From: UBA11346 sp038060575
GTDB taxonomy: Bacteria > Planctomycetota > UBA11346
Assembly (NCBI GenBank): GCA_964652775.1
Contig: CAZZAM010000003.1
Coordinates: 62,001-126,000, forward strand
DNA: 64,000 nucleotides
Reading direction: 5' to 3'
The notes beneath the pieces are model-generated. The model saw only the letters and a program-made list of their open reading frames with translations. It ran no database searches and was not told the origin of the DNA. A program made the translations under genes and the position numbers. Of this stretch, positions 1-8,046 are shown one piece after another. Each line of letters begins with the position of its first letter. Within the stretch, counting starts at the first letter, position 1.

Positions 1-519
1 CAGCGCGAGACCGAAATCAATTACCCGGATGTGGCAATGATCATTCAACGTTGACTGGCCGCGCAGATCGACCATGACATTGCCCGGCTTCAGATCGCGA
101 TGGATCATGCCGCTTTCGTGCTGGCAATAGCCCATGGCCCCAACCACTTCTTCGGTTACCCACAGCGCTAGGTCCTCAGGCAATGGATGCTGTTCCGAAA
201 CAAACTCATCAAGCGGCCGACCCTGAACAAACTCCATCGCCAGGTAGGGCCGACCATCTGGAAGACTGCCGTAGCCAGCGAAGATAGGAATACCGGGGTG
301 CTGCAAATGCCCCATCGCCGAAATTTCTTGGCGGAAACGCGTCAATGCGACTTTGTTATTCATCAACCGTTCGCCGAGAACCTTGATCGCAACCACACGA
401 TTGGTGACCGATTCCGTGGCTTGATACACCTCGCCCATGGCGCCTGCGCCCAGACACGCGGTCAGCGTGAATGCATCCACCGTAGCTGGCAGCTTCAAGC
501 TTGGTTCAAATCGCGTCAC
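1..519 (-). CDS. Ser/Thr protein kinase, N-terminal part (cut by left edge)
   Basis: Reading the minus strand from a GTG at 519 gives 173 open codons running off the window. The translation shows the kinase N-lobe and catalytic loop in order: glycine loop GAGAMGEVYQA, the VAIKVL strand with the ATP-binding lysine, an EISAMGHLQHPGI helix, the hinge AMEFVQG, the loop HRDLKPGNVMVD with catalytic Asp, metal-binding Asn, and IDFGLAL. These are the residues expected of an active PknB/Hanks-type kinase that phosphorylates Ser/Thr on proteins. An in-frame TGA lies 18 codons upstream of the GTG, so the start is confined to this GTG or a nearby TTG; no clear ribosome site is visible. The C-lobe and any sensor region lie outside the window. 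Confidence 0.9.
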   Translation of the reverse strand, partial: MTRFEPSLKLPATVDAFTLTACLGAGAMGEVYQATESVTNRVVAIKVLGERLMNNKVALTRFRQEISAMGHLQHPGIPIFAGYGSLPDGRPYLAMEFVQGRPLDEFVSEQHPLPEDLALWVTEEVVGAMGYCQHESGMIHRDLKPGNVMVDLRGQSTLNDHCHIRVIDFGLAL

Positions 520-614
520 GGGTGTTGGTATGCCACGTTCTGCGAGTTGGTGAAGCGATCAGTCACGGAATCGGGGCGCCCGTGTGATGATATCCTAAAC
601 TCCGCATTTCGAAG

Positions 615-735
615 AACAGGAGACGCAGAGGCGCAGAGGTCCGAAGGAGTTAGGAGAGGAGGACAGATCAACCTGCAGGTGACGATGTCGCTTATGCTAA
701 ACTCTTCTGGCCTCTGTGTCTCTGTGCCTCCTGTT
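615..735. repeat. Imperfect long hairpin, CAGAGG-type
   Basis: Two arms of about 25 bases (615-639 and 711-735) pair with only a few mismatches, with cores GCAGAGGCGCAGAGG and CCTCTGTGTCTCTGTG. It sits between the kinase start and the phosphatase stop. A second, longer member of the same family lies at 40801-40931. No promoter or other gene was recognised in the rest of the 238-base gap 520-757. Confidence 0.75.
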
Positions 736-757
736 AATTCAAATGCTTTTTCAAGGG

Positions 758-1195
758 TTATTTACCCAGCGATACGGCGATCCGCTGTGCCTCTTCGTCA
801 AGCGCTGCTGCACAATCTTCATACGCCGCTTGATCACCACCCCAGGGGTCGACAACCCCTCCCTGAGCAGCAGCCAGCACGGAAATACGCTCCGGCGGAA
901 CGCCCTGGGATCGCATATGAGCAGCATGCCGCGAGCTCACCACATAGATGTGATCGTAATCGGCTAAGTTCAGCGAAGCGAGCGACCGACTGCGATGCCT
1001 GGTGAGGTCCAATCCACGCTGACGTAACGCCGCAATTGCACCCGCACTGGCAGGCTCACCGCCTGCCGCTGCAGTTCCGGCGCTATCAACCGTTGCCTGC
1101 CGACCCTGCTCGGCCAAGGCTTTGATCAACAGCATGCGAAACATGGGACTCCGGCACGTGTTGCCGGTACAGACACACAGAAGGCGCAGGGCCAC
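758..1195 (-). CDS. Low-molecular-weight protein phosphatase (arginine- or tyrosine-)
   Basis: A 145-residue protein matching the LMW phosphatase family in length and layout. The P-loop CTGNTCRSP near residue 9 gives the nucleophilic Cys, the phosphate-binding Arg and the following Ser, and DPWGG near residue 116 carries the general-acid Asp. In known family members a Thr at the GN-T-CRS position is typical of protein-arginine phosphatases such as YwlE, whereas tyrosine phosphatases carry Ile; this gene has Thr, so an arginine phosphatase role is possible, but no McsB-like kinase is seen here. The GTG start at 1195 is preceded by GAGG at good spacing. It follows the araD-like gene by 17 bases and probably shares its transcript. 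Confidence 0.85.
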   Translation of the reverse strand: MALRLLCVCTGNTCRSPMFRMLLIKALAEQGRQATVDSAGTAAAGGEPASAGAIAALRQRGLDLTRHRSRSLASLNLADYDHIYVVSSRHAAHMRSQGVPPERISVLAAAQGGVVDPWGGDQAAYEDCAAALDEEAQRIAVSLGK

Positions 1196-1212
1196 GCAAA
1201 AACCTCAGTCCA

Positions 1213-1941
1213 TCACCGTGGCGGAACTGGATGCGGAGTTCGATGGGTCTTCGCGCCGCTGTGCTTGCGCTGATAAAATAATTCTACCAAAGCGTCGGAC
1301 ACGCGCCGACGGTTAGGACTTGCGCTGAGACCATGGACATAGGCTTTGGCCAGGAATTCAAGGACACCGGCATGCATAACTGCTTGCTCAACAGAAAATC
1401 CCCAGGTGTACGGAGCATGCTGATCCACAAGGACGCCCGGAACGATGGTGGGGTCGAGAGCCAATTGGGCAAATCGCTCGACGATGGCCTTGCCGGTCGA
1501 CGCTTCGTAACCAGCAGCAATTTCATCCGGGATCAATTCCCTGGTTACCGGAATATCGCCGTGGAAATAGCAGACATGCGTGTTGCCAGCAGCCGGCAGT
1601 CCCATGCCCTGCTGCGCCATTGCGGTCGCAAATTCGCTATGCGTATGGACGACGCCGCTGATCCGTGGCCAAGCGCGGTACAACGCCAAATGGGTTGGCG
1701 TATCAGTCGATGGGCGAACGTAACCACTGACCACTGATCCATCCAGCAGATTGATCGCCACGATATCGTCGATGGTCATCGTATCGGTATCTACACCACT
1801 AGGTTTGATGTAGACTAGTCCACGCGCACGATCGACAGCAGACGCATTGCCCCAGGTGAACTGCACTAGTCCCATACGGACCAGATCGCGATTCGCCTGG
1901 AGAACACGGGTCCTGATTTCTCGATCGTCTGAAGTCGCCAC
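1213..1941 (-). CDS. araD: L-ribulose-5-phosphate 4-epimerase / class II aldolase
   Basis: The 242-residue protein follows the AraD/UlaF pattern closely: FTWGNASAVDR near residue 28, IKPSGVD, a PSTDTPTH segment with the acidic catalytic residue, the zinc ligands in VVHTHSEFA, HVCYFHGDIP, and a third histidine in DQHAPYTWG. The enzyme interconverts L-ribulose-5-P and D-xylulose-5-P in the cytoplasm, feeding pentoses to the pentose phosphate pathway. The GTG start at 1941 is preceded by GGAGG seven bases upstream and lies one base past the stop of the coiled-coil gene. No arabinose kinase or isomerase genes are nearby, so the natural sugar cannot be read from context; another class II aldolase activity is the main alternative. 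Confidence 0.85.
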   Translation of the reverse strand: MATSDDREIRTRVLQANRDLVRMGLVQFTWGNASAVDRARGLVYIKPSGVDTDTMTIDDIVAINLLDGSVVSGYVRPSTDTPTHLALYRAWPRISGVVHTHSEFATAMAQQGMGLPAAGNTHVCYFHGDIPVTRELIPDEIAAGYEASTGKAIVERFAQLALDPTIVPGVLVDQHAPYTWGFSVEQAVMHAGVLEFLAKAYVHGLSASPNRRRVSDALVELFYQRKHSGAKTHRTPHPVPPR

Positions 1942-1942
1942 G

Positions 1943-4630
1943 TTAGCCCTCCGTCAGCTTGCGCAGCCGTGCCTTCAATCCGGCCACCTCTTCCTTGAGC
2001 TTACGGAACTCTTCACGAATGGCTTGATTCTTCTCTCGTTCCTCGGCGAGTTCACGGGCGTGATGCTTGGCCTCGACCTCATCCTCCTTACGCAACTCGG
2101 CCAGTTCCGTTACCAGCTTCTGGGCGTTCGCGTTCGCATCCGAGAGTTCTGACTCGAGGGCGCGCTTTTGCGCACGTAAATCGTCCCGCTCCTGGGATAC
2201 CTGCTGATGAACTTCGGCCAAATCGCTATTCTTGGACAATTGACCCGCGCGTTCGCCATGCTCGGATTCAAGCTGTTTGACCCGATCCAGCGCGGCATTC
2301 AGTTCCTGACTGAGGACCTGGACCTTAATGTCCAGTGCCTTCCCATCGATGCGCTGGTTCGACAACTGTTCGATCGTGCGATCCTTAGCGGTAATGAGAT
2401 TATCACGTTCTGCCAAGCGACCGGTCAATTCCTCTCGCTGTTGGCGCGTCTTGGCCTGCATCGCTTCAAGCTCCTGGTTCAAGCGTGCGACGGCAGCGTG
2501 TTGCTCTTGGTGCTGGGTGCGTAATTCATTCAGCTCTCTCCGCAGTTCCGTGACTTGTTTGCTGAACGAGGAACTCTTGTCCTGCACCCGAGCCTGTTGG
2601 TCTTCGACTTCGGCCTTGGCCTGATTGAGCTGGGCATTCATGCGCTGCAGTTCGCCAGAGAGCCGGGTCACCTCCGCGCCACGCGCAGCTTCCGTGCTGT
2701 CCGTTCGAGTCACCAATTCTTTGTGCTCAGTGCGTAAGGATTGCAGTTCGCCAGCGAGACGAGCGCGTTCGGCTTCAACTGACTGTTTTCTCGCTGACAG
2801 CTTGATGACCATCTGATGGACATTGGCTTCAAGCTTCGTCGCTTCGGCAGGCCGATCATCCTCAAGCGCCAGCGCAATATCTGCCGCCATGGGCGCAAGC
2901 TCGCTGTCTCCCGTGCACGCCTTGACCAATTCGGTGGCGACACGCTTGACCACTTTGACGCGCGCTTCTTTCTCGGCTTTTCCTGCGTTTGCCTTGATGC
3001 CAGCGACCACGCGTCGGGTTGCTTCACCGAGGTTCTGCTCTTCAGGGGCTGCGGCGGCCGCAGACAATGCCTGATCTAGTCCAAGCAGGTCTTCACTATT
3101 CGTGGCGGTTGGTGCCGATGCGGATACCGCCACCGACATTTCACGGATCTGCTTGGCCAATTCGCGTTCACGAACCCGACTTGCCTCCAACTGTTTTTCC
3201 AGATCCAAGGTGTAACGCTCGAGTTCCTGACCCGCTTTGCGCAAGCGGTCGGCAACCGAGGTCTGTGCGTCCTTGGTCGGACCAGTGGCGGCCTTGGTGG
3301 TCTTCGCTGCGCCTTTGACGAGGCGATCCGTCAGTTCGAGTTGCTCAATTGCTGCCGCTTGAACCTGGCTGGACGCCAGTAGTCGTTCAACGACTTCTCC
3401 GGCCGCAGTAGCACGGGCTTCTGGCTGGGCGTTCTGATCGGCCAGCGCAGGCGCGGAGGTCAGATTTCCTGCAACGGCGCGCTGCTGCAGGGTGGCGCAT
3501 ACGCTTTCCAATGCCGCGCGAGTCTGCTCCAGCTCTTCCTCGGTCGAGTGGCGAGCCTCATCACTCTCATCGGCCATAGATTTGAGTGCGGTAATACGCT
3601 TCTGATTGCGCGCCAAGCTTGCGGCCAATTCACGAACCACCGTGGTTGCTCCGGCCAGTACCGCAGCGGCATCGCCCTGCGCATCGGGCAACTCAGTAAG
3701 CGTCTGTTGATTGCTTGCACCGGTTGCGGCCGCGACCTGTTCCTCAAACGCTTCGGCCTCGGCCCGTGCACCATCAAGCGCTTCGATCAGTCCTGCCACT
3801 GGCGCGGCAACGTCAACCGCACTCAGACTACCGCTCTTGAGCTGTTCGAGCATGGCCAAATCGGCTTCCAGCAACTTGGGCTTGGCTCCTTCTTCGGCTT
3901 GCTGCTTGGTGATGCCGCGCAGACGTTCGAGATCGGTCTGCAATGTAGCGATGACCTTGGCTCCAACATCGAAGTCGTGGTAGAAGCTTTCGTCTTGGCT
4001 TGCGTCCTCGGAAACTGGATTTGTTTCCTGGTGCTGGGATCCGTAGTAGGCGTTGTCGATGCCAAGCACGCCTTCGCAGAGCGACAGCATGCGCATCATT
4101 TGACCGCGCACCGTGTTGTGCAGCTTGTCCTTCTCGGCAATCGTGGTGGACAACAGCGCCATCTTCTCGTTGAGCTGATCCTGCAGATCGTAGTTGTCCT
4201 GCTGGAGATCGAGATTGATCTGTTCGGCCTGTTCCAATTTCTCTTTGAGCGAATGCATCGCCACGTCGAGATCGGCCTGCGAGGTCGTTGATCCAGAAGC
4301 CTGGGCCTGACTGACCGCGCTCATTGCCTGCGCGAGTTCTTCCTTCAAGCGATCGCGCTCGGCCTGGGCCTCCTGTTCGCGCTTCACGCGGCGGGCCAAC
4401 TCCTCTTGGGTCTTCTTGAGCAGCTCGGCCTTCTCGGCGTCGCTGAAGGCGTCTTCCTTGCCGGCCATGTGCTGATTGAGCAGCGACAGGATCCAGGTCA
4501 TCAGCTGCTTCTCGCTGATGACGCGGAGCTTGCGGCTCTGACCCTTGGAGCGCAGGAGCTCGGCAGCAGTCGTCGTTTCACCGAGTTGGCTCAAGCCCTG
4601 GGCGATGTTCTGCTGCTGCTCGTCTGACAT
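1943..4630 (-). CDS. Large coiled-coil protein, unknown function
   Basis: This 895-residue protein is almost entirely heptad-rich coiled coil, with abundant Glu, Gln, Lys, Arg, Ala and Leu and no recognisable ATPase head, so it is not a complete SMC or Rad50. The first 60 residues (with SEKQLMTWILSLLNQHMAGK) look like a small folded lead-in. The chosen ATG at 4630 has GGAG eight bases upstream; the frame stays open further, but the extra residues overlap a terminator. A cytoplasmic scaffold or cytoskeletal role is possible but unproven. It is followed directly by the epimerase gene. Similar long coiled coils give many spurious database hits, so the exact family is left open. Confidence 0.8.
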   Translation of the reverse strand: MSDEQQQNIAQGLSQLGETTTAAELLRSKGQSRKLRVISEKQLMTWILSLLNQHMAGKEDAFSDAEKAELLKKTQEELARRVKREQEAQAERDRLKEELAQAMSAVSQAQASGSTTSQADLDVAMHSLKEKLEQAEQINLDLQQDNYDLQDQLNEKMALLSTTIAEKDKLHNTVRGQMMRMLSLCEGVLGIDNAYYGSQHQETNPVSEDASQDESFYHDFDVGAKVIATLQTDLERLRGITKQQAEEGAKPKLLEADLAMLEQLKSGSLSAVDVAAPVAGLIEALDGARAEAEAFEEQVAAATGASNQQTLTELPDAQGDAAAVLAGATTVVRELAASLARNQKRITALKSMADESDEARHSTEEELEQTRAALESVCATLQQRAVAGNLTSAPALADQNAQPEARATAAGEVVERLLASSQVQAAAIEQLELTDRLVKGAAKTTKAATGPTKDAQTSVADRLRKAGQELERYTLDLEKQLEASRVRERELAKQIREMSVAVSASAPTATNSEDLLGLDQALSAAAAAPEEQNLGEATRRVVAGIKANAGKAEKEARVKVVKRVATELVKACTGDSELAPMAADIALALEDDRPAEATKLEANVHQMVIKLSARKQSVEAERARLAGELQSLRTEHKELVTRTDSTEAARGAEVTRLSGELQRMNAQLNQAKAEVEDQQARVQDKSSSFSKQVTELRRELNELRTQHQEQHAAVARLNQELEAMQAKTRQQREELTGRLAERDNLITAKDRTIEQLSNQRIDGKALDIKVQVLSQELNAALDRVKQLESEHGERAGQLSKNSDLAEVHQQVSQERDDLRAQKRALESELSDANANAQKLVTELAELRKEDEVEAKHHARELAEEREKNQAIREEFRKLKEEVAGLKARLRKLTEG

Positions 4631-4727
4631 GGCTGGCGCTCCGTTGCGGTCAGCCCTCAATGTGTCCTCTGGGGGCACTCCGGACACCGGAAGCCGCACG
4701 GCATGACCCCGTCGTGAGTGATCCACC

Positions 4728-4766
4728 AAAAACGCAGCAACCCCTGGACTAACCAGGGGTTGCTGC
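4728..4766 (-). terminator. Rho-independent terminator after the peroxiredoxin gene
   Basis: A perfect 14-base stem (4734-4747 with 4753-4766, core AACCCCTGG) and a 5-base loop are followed on the minus strand by GCGTTTTTGG. It lies 28 bases past the peroxiredoxin stop and before the coiled-coil start, so it separates the two transcription units. Confidence 0.85.
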
Positions 4767-4793
4767 ACTTCGCTCAGTGAAAAAAGCGCGTCT

Positions 4794-5381
4794 TCAGTTG
4801 GCTTTGGTGAAGTACGACTTCGAGCCCTTCGGATCGGGCTTCATGGTCGGCTTGCCTTCACTCCAGTTGGCGGGGCACACTTCGCCATTCTTCTCGACGA
4901 ACTGGAACGCCTTGATGACGCGCACAGCTTCGTCAATGTTGCGTCCGACCGGCAGGTCGTGGATGTGAGCAGCGCGAACGACGCCCTTGGGGTCGATGAT
5001 GAACGTGCCGCGCAGCGCGACGCCAGCCTCTTCGATCAGCACGCCGTAATCGCGAGCGATCGATTTGTTGAGGTCAGCAACCAGCGGGTACTTGAGATCA
5101 CCGAGTCCACCCTCTTTGCGCGGTGTGTTGCGCCAAGCGAGGTGGGTGAATTGGCTGTCAACCGACACACCGAGGACCTGCGCGCCGACCGCCTTGAAGT
5201 CAGCGATTTTGTCGCTGAAGGCGATGATTTCGGTCGGGCAGACGAAGGTGAAGTCGAGGGGATAGAAGAACAGGACGACCCACTTGCCCTTGTAGTCGGA
5301 CAGCTTGATCTCTTTGATCTCGCCGGTCTCGAGGACAGCTTGGGCTTTGAAGTCGGGGGCCTGCTTTTGGATCAGGGACAT
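4794..5381 (-). CDS. Typical 2-Cys peroxiredoxin (AhpC/TSA family)
   Basis: The 195-residue protein carries the peroxidatic motif FTFVCPTE near residue 45 and the resolving Cys in EVCPANW near residue 168, with the PLDFTF and RGTFIIDP segments of typical 2-Cys peroxiredoxins. It reduces hydrogen peroxide and organic hydroperoxides in the cytoplasm using thioredoxin or AhpF; neither reductase gene is adjacent. The ATG at 5381 has GGAG six bases upstream. It is a single-gene unit ended by the terminator at 4728-4766. The 168-base gap upstream should hold its promoter, but no clear OxyR-type site was recognised. Length and motifs are normal for the family. Confidence 0.95.
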   Translation of the reverse strand: MSLIQKQAPDFKAQAVLETGEIKEIKLSDYKGKWVVLFFYPLDFTFVCPTEIIAFSDKIADFKAVGAQVLGVSVDSQFTHLAWRNTPRKEGGLGDLKYPLVADLNKSIARDYGVLIEEAGVALRGTFIIDPKGVVRAAHIHDLPVGRNIDEAVRVIKAFQFVEKNGEVCPANWSEGKPTMKPDPKGSKSYFTKAN

Positions 5382-5549
5382 GGAATGCTCCGGAAAGGTT
5401 GTTGTGGCGTTGGCCGTTGGTTCGGGGCGCTACTTCGCCGTCAAAATCTCGGCAGTCAAGGACTTGGCGGTTGAGGATCCACGCCCCCTGCATTTTGCAT
5501 CGGGTCTATACATTCCGAGCAACTGACGTTCTGGAATGGGGTTGCGCCG

Positions 5550-7049
5550 CTAGACCGTCACCGATCGATAACCACCGCGACGGCGGAACCACAGCGCCAG
5601 GGCCAGATAGGCAGCAAACATGATCGCAGGCAGGACAGCAACCAGTCGCAAAGCCTCTTGCTTGGCCTGAGCGGTGGCGAGAAAAACCGTGACAGAATCA
5701 GCAATGCTGCTCGCAGCAAGACGTTGATCGTCAACCGCTCGATACCTGCCAAGTAACCCATTGTGCTCAACCATGACCGCCTGATGCACCTGTGGTGCGC
5801 ATTCACTAAGAATTCGATCAACACCGCGATCCTGGATATTACCAAGCAACATCGCCCCGAGGATGCCGACGCCGAGCATGCCCATGCCGCCAGTCGCATT
5901 CAGCGTCAACGCACCGCCGCGTGGACATTGTTCAGAAACGACTCCCAACATCGTTGGCCAGAAGAAACTTTTGCCCACTGCGTAAATTGTTGCCGCAGCA
6001 AACACCCACACTGGCCCCGACGCGTAGCTCAGGGCAACCAAACCACATACCGCCAATACCGAGCACGCAGCCAGCGTGCCCAGTGGCGACATGCGATGGA
6101 CAATCGGACCAGCACAGAACCGCAACACCATCATCACCGAAGCTGTGTAGATGAGCACCCAGATTCCATTGCCGCCGAGAATGGGTTTCATCAAGTCGGC
6201 CACCCAGCTATCGATGCCGAGTTCGGTTGTCGCCAACGGAACCATGAGCAGCAAGAGCATGATAAAGAGCGGGCGGCCAAGTGATCTGACTGCGGCATAC
6301 ATCACCACCGCAACGACGGCAGCAATCGCAGCGCCGCTCATAACTGCGTGTTCATGGAGTGCGGATGACATGGGAACCAATGTGCGAATCAGTTCTGCCG
6401 CCATCATCCACACGATCAGAAACGCGCCCAGTGCACCGACTTCGGCCAGCATGTCACGATACGGGACGCCAGCGGCAACACGCTCGTTGATCGGGAATTC
6501 CTGGAAGATCAGGATCACGACATAGATCAGTGCCGGAGCTAGCAGAAGCAGCATGCGGGTTTGCCAGGCGACCTGCGGGCCTAACCCAACCGCCAACAAC
6601 CCAGCGATAACCATGCCCGCTGGCCAGCCGGCATGGAGGACATTCAGCATGCGTGATTTGTCGGTGCGAAACTGCGTGGCAACGACTGGATTGATGTAGG
6701 CCTCGACCGTGCCGTTACCCAAGGCGACGATGAAGTTCGCCCAATACAGGCCGTCGTATCCCGTCGCATTGATGGTCAGCAACAGCGAGGTGATGTGGCA
6801 GACAAAACCAAAGACCATCGCCGTCTTGTATCCGATGCGGTCAATGAACAGGCTGAACACGATGATGCTGATTGCGAACGGCCACAACCCGACGCCAAAC
6901 AATTCGCCCTTTTGCGTCTGGGTCAGATGGAATTCCTGCGCCCACGTGTCCATGAGCAAAGCGCGCAGGATGAATCCAAACGAGGTTGTCACGAGGGCGA
7001 TCCAACAGCCCCAGAACAGGAGCCGTGGCGAGGCGGGTAGCAAACGCAT
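5550..7049 (-). CDS. Major facilitator superfamily transporter
   Basis: A 499-residue protein with about twelve hydrophobic segments and a central cytoplasmic loop, as expected of an MFS permease in the inner membrane. After helix 2 comes FIDRIGYKTAMV, the usual D-R-x-G loop motif. The second half repeats the helix pattern (FCAGPIVHRMSPLG). The substrate is not evident; the layout is nearer sugar or nitrate/nitrite-type MFS members than drug exporters. The ATG at 7049 is preceded by AGAGG at nine bases; a TTG twelve codons upstream is less likely. It stands alone, with the DUF3450-like gene diverging 130 bases away and the peroxiredoxin gene downstream on the same strand. Confidence 0.88.
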   Translation of the reverse strand: MRLLPASPRLLFWGCWIALVTTSFGFILRALLMDTWAQEFHLTQTQKGELFGVGLWPFAISIIVFSLFIDRIGYKTAMVFGFVCHITSLLLTINATGYDGLYWANFIVALGNGTVEAYINPVVATQFRTDKSRMLNVLHAGWPAGMVIAGLLAVGLGPQVAWQTRMLLLLAPALIYVVILIFQEFPINERVAAGVPYRDMLAEVGALGAFLIVWMMAAELIRTLVPMSSALHEHAVMSGAAIAAVVAVVMYAAVRSLGRPLFIMLLLLMVPLATTELGIDSWVADLMKPILGGNGIWVLIYTASVMMVLRFCAGPIVHRMSPLGTLAACSVLAVCGLVALSYASGPVWVFAAATIYAVGKSFFWPTMLGVVSEQCPRGGALTLNATGGMGMLGVGILGAMLLGNIQDRGVDRILSECAPQVHQAVMVEHNGLLGRYRAVDDQRLAASSIADSVTVFLATAQAKQEALRLVAVLPAIMFAAYLALALWFRRRGGYRSVTV

Positions 7050-7178
7050 GGCGTAAAGCCTCTGATCCGTCCCAGCATTCGTCAATGCTGAGTCTGCAGC
7101 CAGGCCGGCTCAAAGCTGTATGCCGCGTGCACAGCCCTGATGGTTGCCGTCGCCACATCTTCGCCAGCATGCCCAACT

Positions 7179-7838
7179 ATGCGTTGCCTGATTGTGTTGT
7201 TAGGGATTGCTGCGGCTGGCGCAGCTGATGTGGAAGGCGAACTACGCGCCGCCCATGCAGCTCGGGTAACACTCGAAGCTGAAGAACGCGCCTGGGCTGC
7301 CGAACGTGAGCGACTGCAAACCGCTATTGCCAGCCTGAACAACCAGGCAACCGCCGATCGCCACCAGGCTGAGCAGCTGCGCACGCAGGCGGCAACAGCC
7401 CTCATCGACGCGAACGCGCAGCGGAGAAACGAACGCGCCAGCTCCGTTCAAGCAGCGATCAAGCGCACAACCGAAACCCTCGATGCATTGCGCGTCCGTG
7501 GTTTGCCTGGCGCCATTGCCACGCCGGTTGGGTCATCACCAACCGCTACCCTTGATGCGGCAGAGCAAACCGTCCGCGCTCATCAAACAGTTACGACCAG
7601 TGTTGAAGCGGTCACGCTTGGCGATGGACCGCGTGCCGTACGCATGGTCCGGGTCGGCCTTTTCACCGGTTGGTGGATGTATCTCGATGGAACCGCGGCT
7701 GGCACCATGGCCATGACGAACGGCAAGCTTAGCTGCACAGCTGCCCAAGAACCAGCTGCCTCCGACATCCGTTCCGCATGTGCCCAACTAGACGGAAAAG
7801 AACCCGCGCGTTGGTTACTGGTGCCGTATGCTCCTTAA
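7179..7838 (+). CDS. Periplasmic coiled-coil protein, DUF3450-like, TonB-system partner
   Basis: A 219-residue exported protein: a signal peptide (CLIVLLGIAAAGAAD) is followed by a coiled coil of about 80 residues and a C-terminal globular part with RMVRVGLFTGWWMY. This layout and its position just before exbB match the DUF3450 proteins of TonB-ExbB-ExbD operons in marine Gammaproteobacteria. In that setting they belong to the energy-transduction complex, though their precise role is unsettled. The family call is by layout and context, not by a clear motif. The ATG at 7179 puts the signal peptide at the N-terminus; another ATG at 7140 is possible. Confidence 0.65.
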   Translation: MRCLIVLLGIAAAGAADVEGELRAAHAARVTLEAEERAWAAERERLQTAIASLNNQATADRHQAEQLRTQAATALIDANAQRRNERASSVQAAIKRTTETLDALRVRGLPGAIATPVGSSPTATLDAAEQTVRAHQTVTTSVEAVTLGDGPRAVRMVRVGLFTGWWMYLDGTAAGTMAMTNGKLSCTAAQEPAASDIRSACAQLDGKEPARWLLVPYAP

Positions 7839-7860
7839 AATCATCTGCATTCATCCAAGA

Positions 7861-8030
7861 GGGCCAACGGCCCGGCTTATCCCAGCCCAGGGCAACGCCC
7901 TGGGTACGGATTCGATTTCTGGTGAGCCCTGTAGGGGCGACCCAATGAATCGCCCCTACAGGGCTCATGTGTACGCATCTCATGCCCCAGGGCGTTGCCC
8001 TGGGCTGGGATGGTTCGGGCCGTTGGCCCT
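7861..8030. repeat. Nested double palindrome between DUF3450-like and exbB genes
   Basis: The outer arms, about 45 bases each (7861-7904 and 7985-8030), pair almost perfectly and are themselves built of smaller palindromes (GGGCCAACGGCCC; CCCAGGGCAACGCCCTGGG). The inner pair is a perfect 17-base inverted repeat (7924-7940 and 7950-7966, core CCTGTAGGGGCGA). The element fills most of the 208-base gap 7839-8046 inside an otherwise tightly coupled operon. An open frame runs through it into exbB, but its translation has no protein-like character. Confidence 0.9.
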
Positions 8031-8046
8031 TCCGAATTGCTATCGT

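Noticed and set aside
1943..4630. SMC or Rad50-type ATPase
   Set aside because: No Walker A, Walker B or signature motif; only coiled coil is visible.
7828..8046. N-terminal extension of ExbB through the nested palindrome
   Set aside because: The extra 73 residues come from repeat DNA and have no protein character; a GTG with signal peptide follows at 8047.
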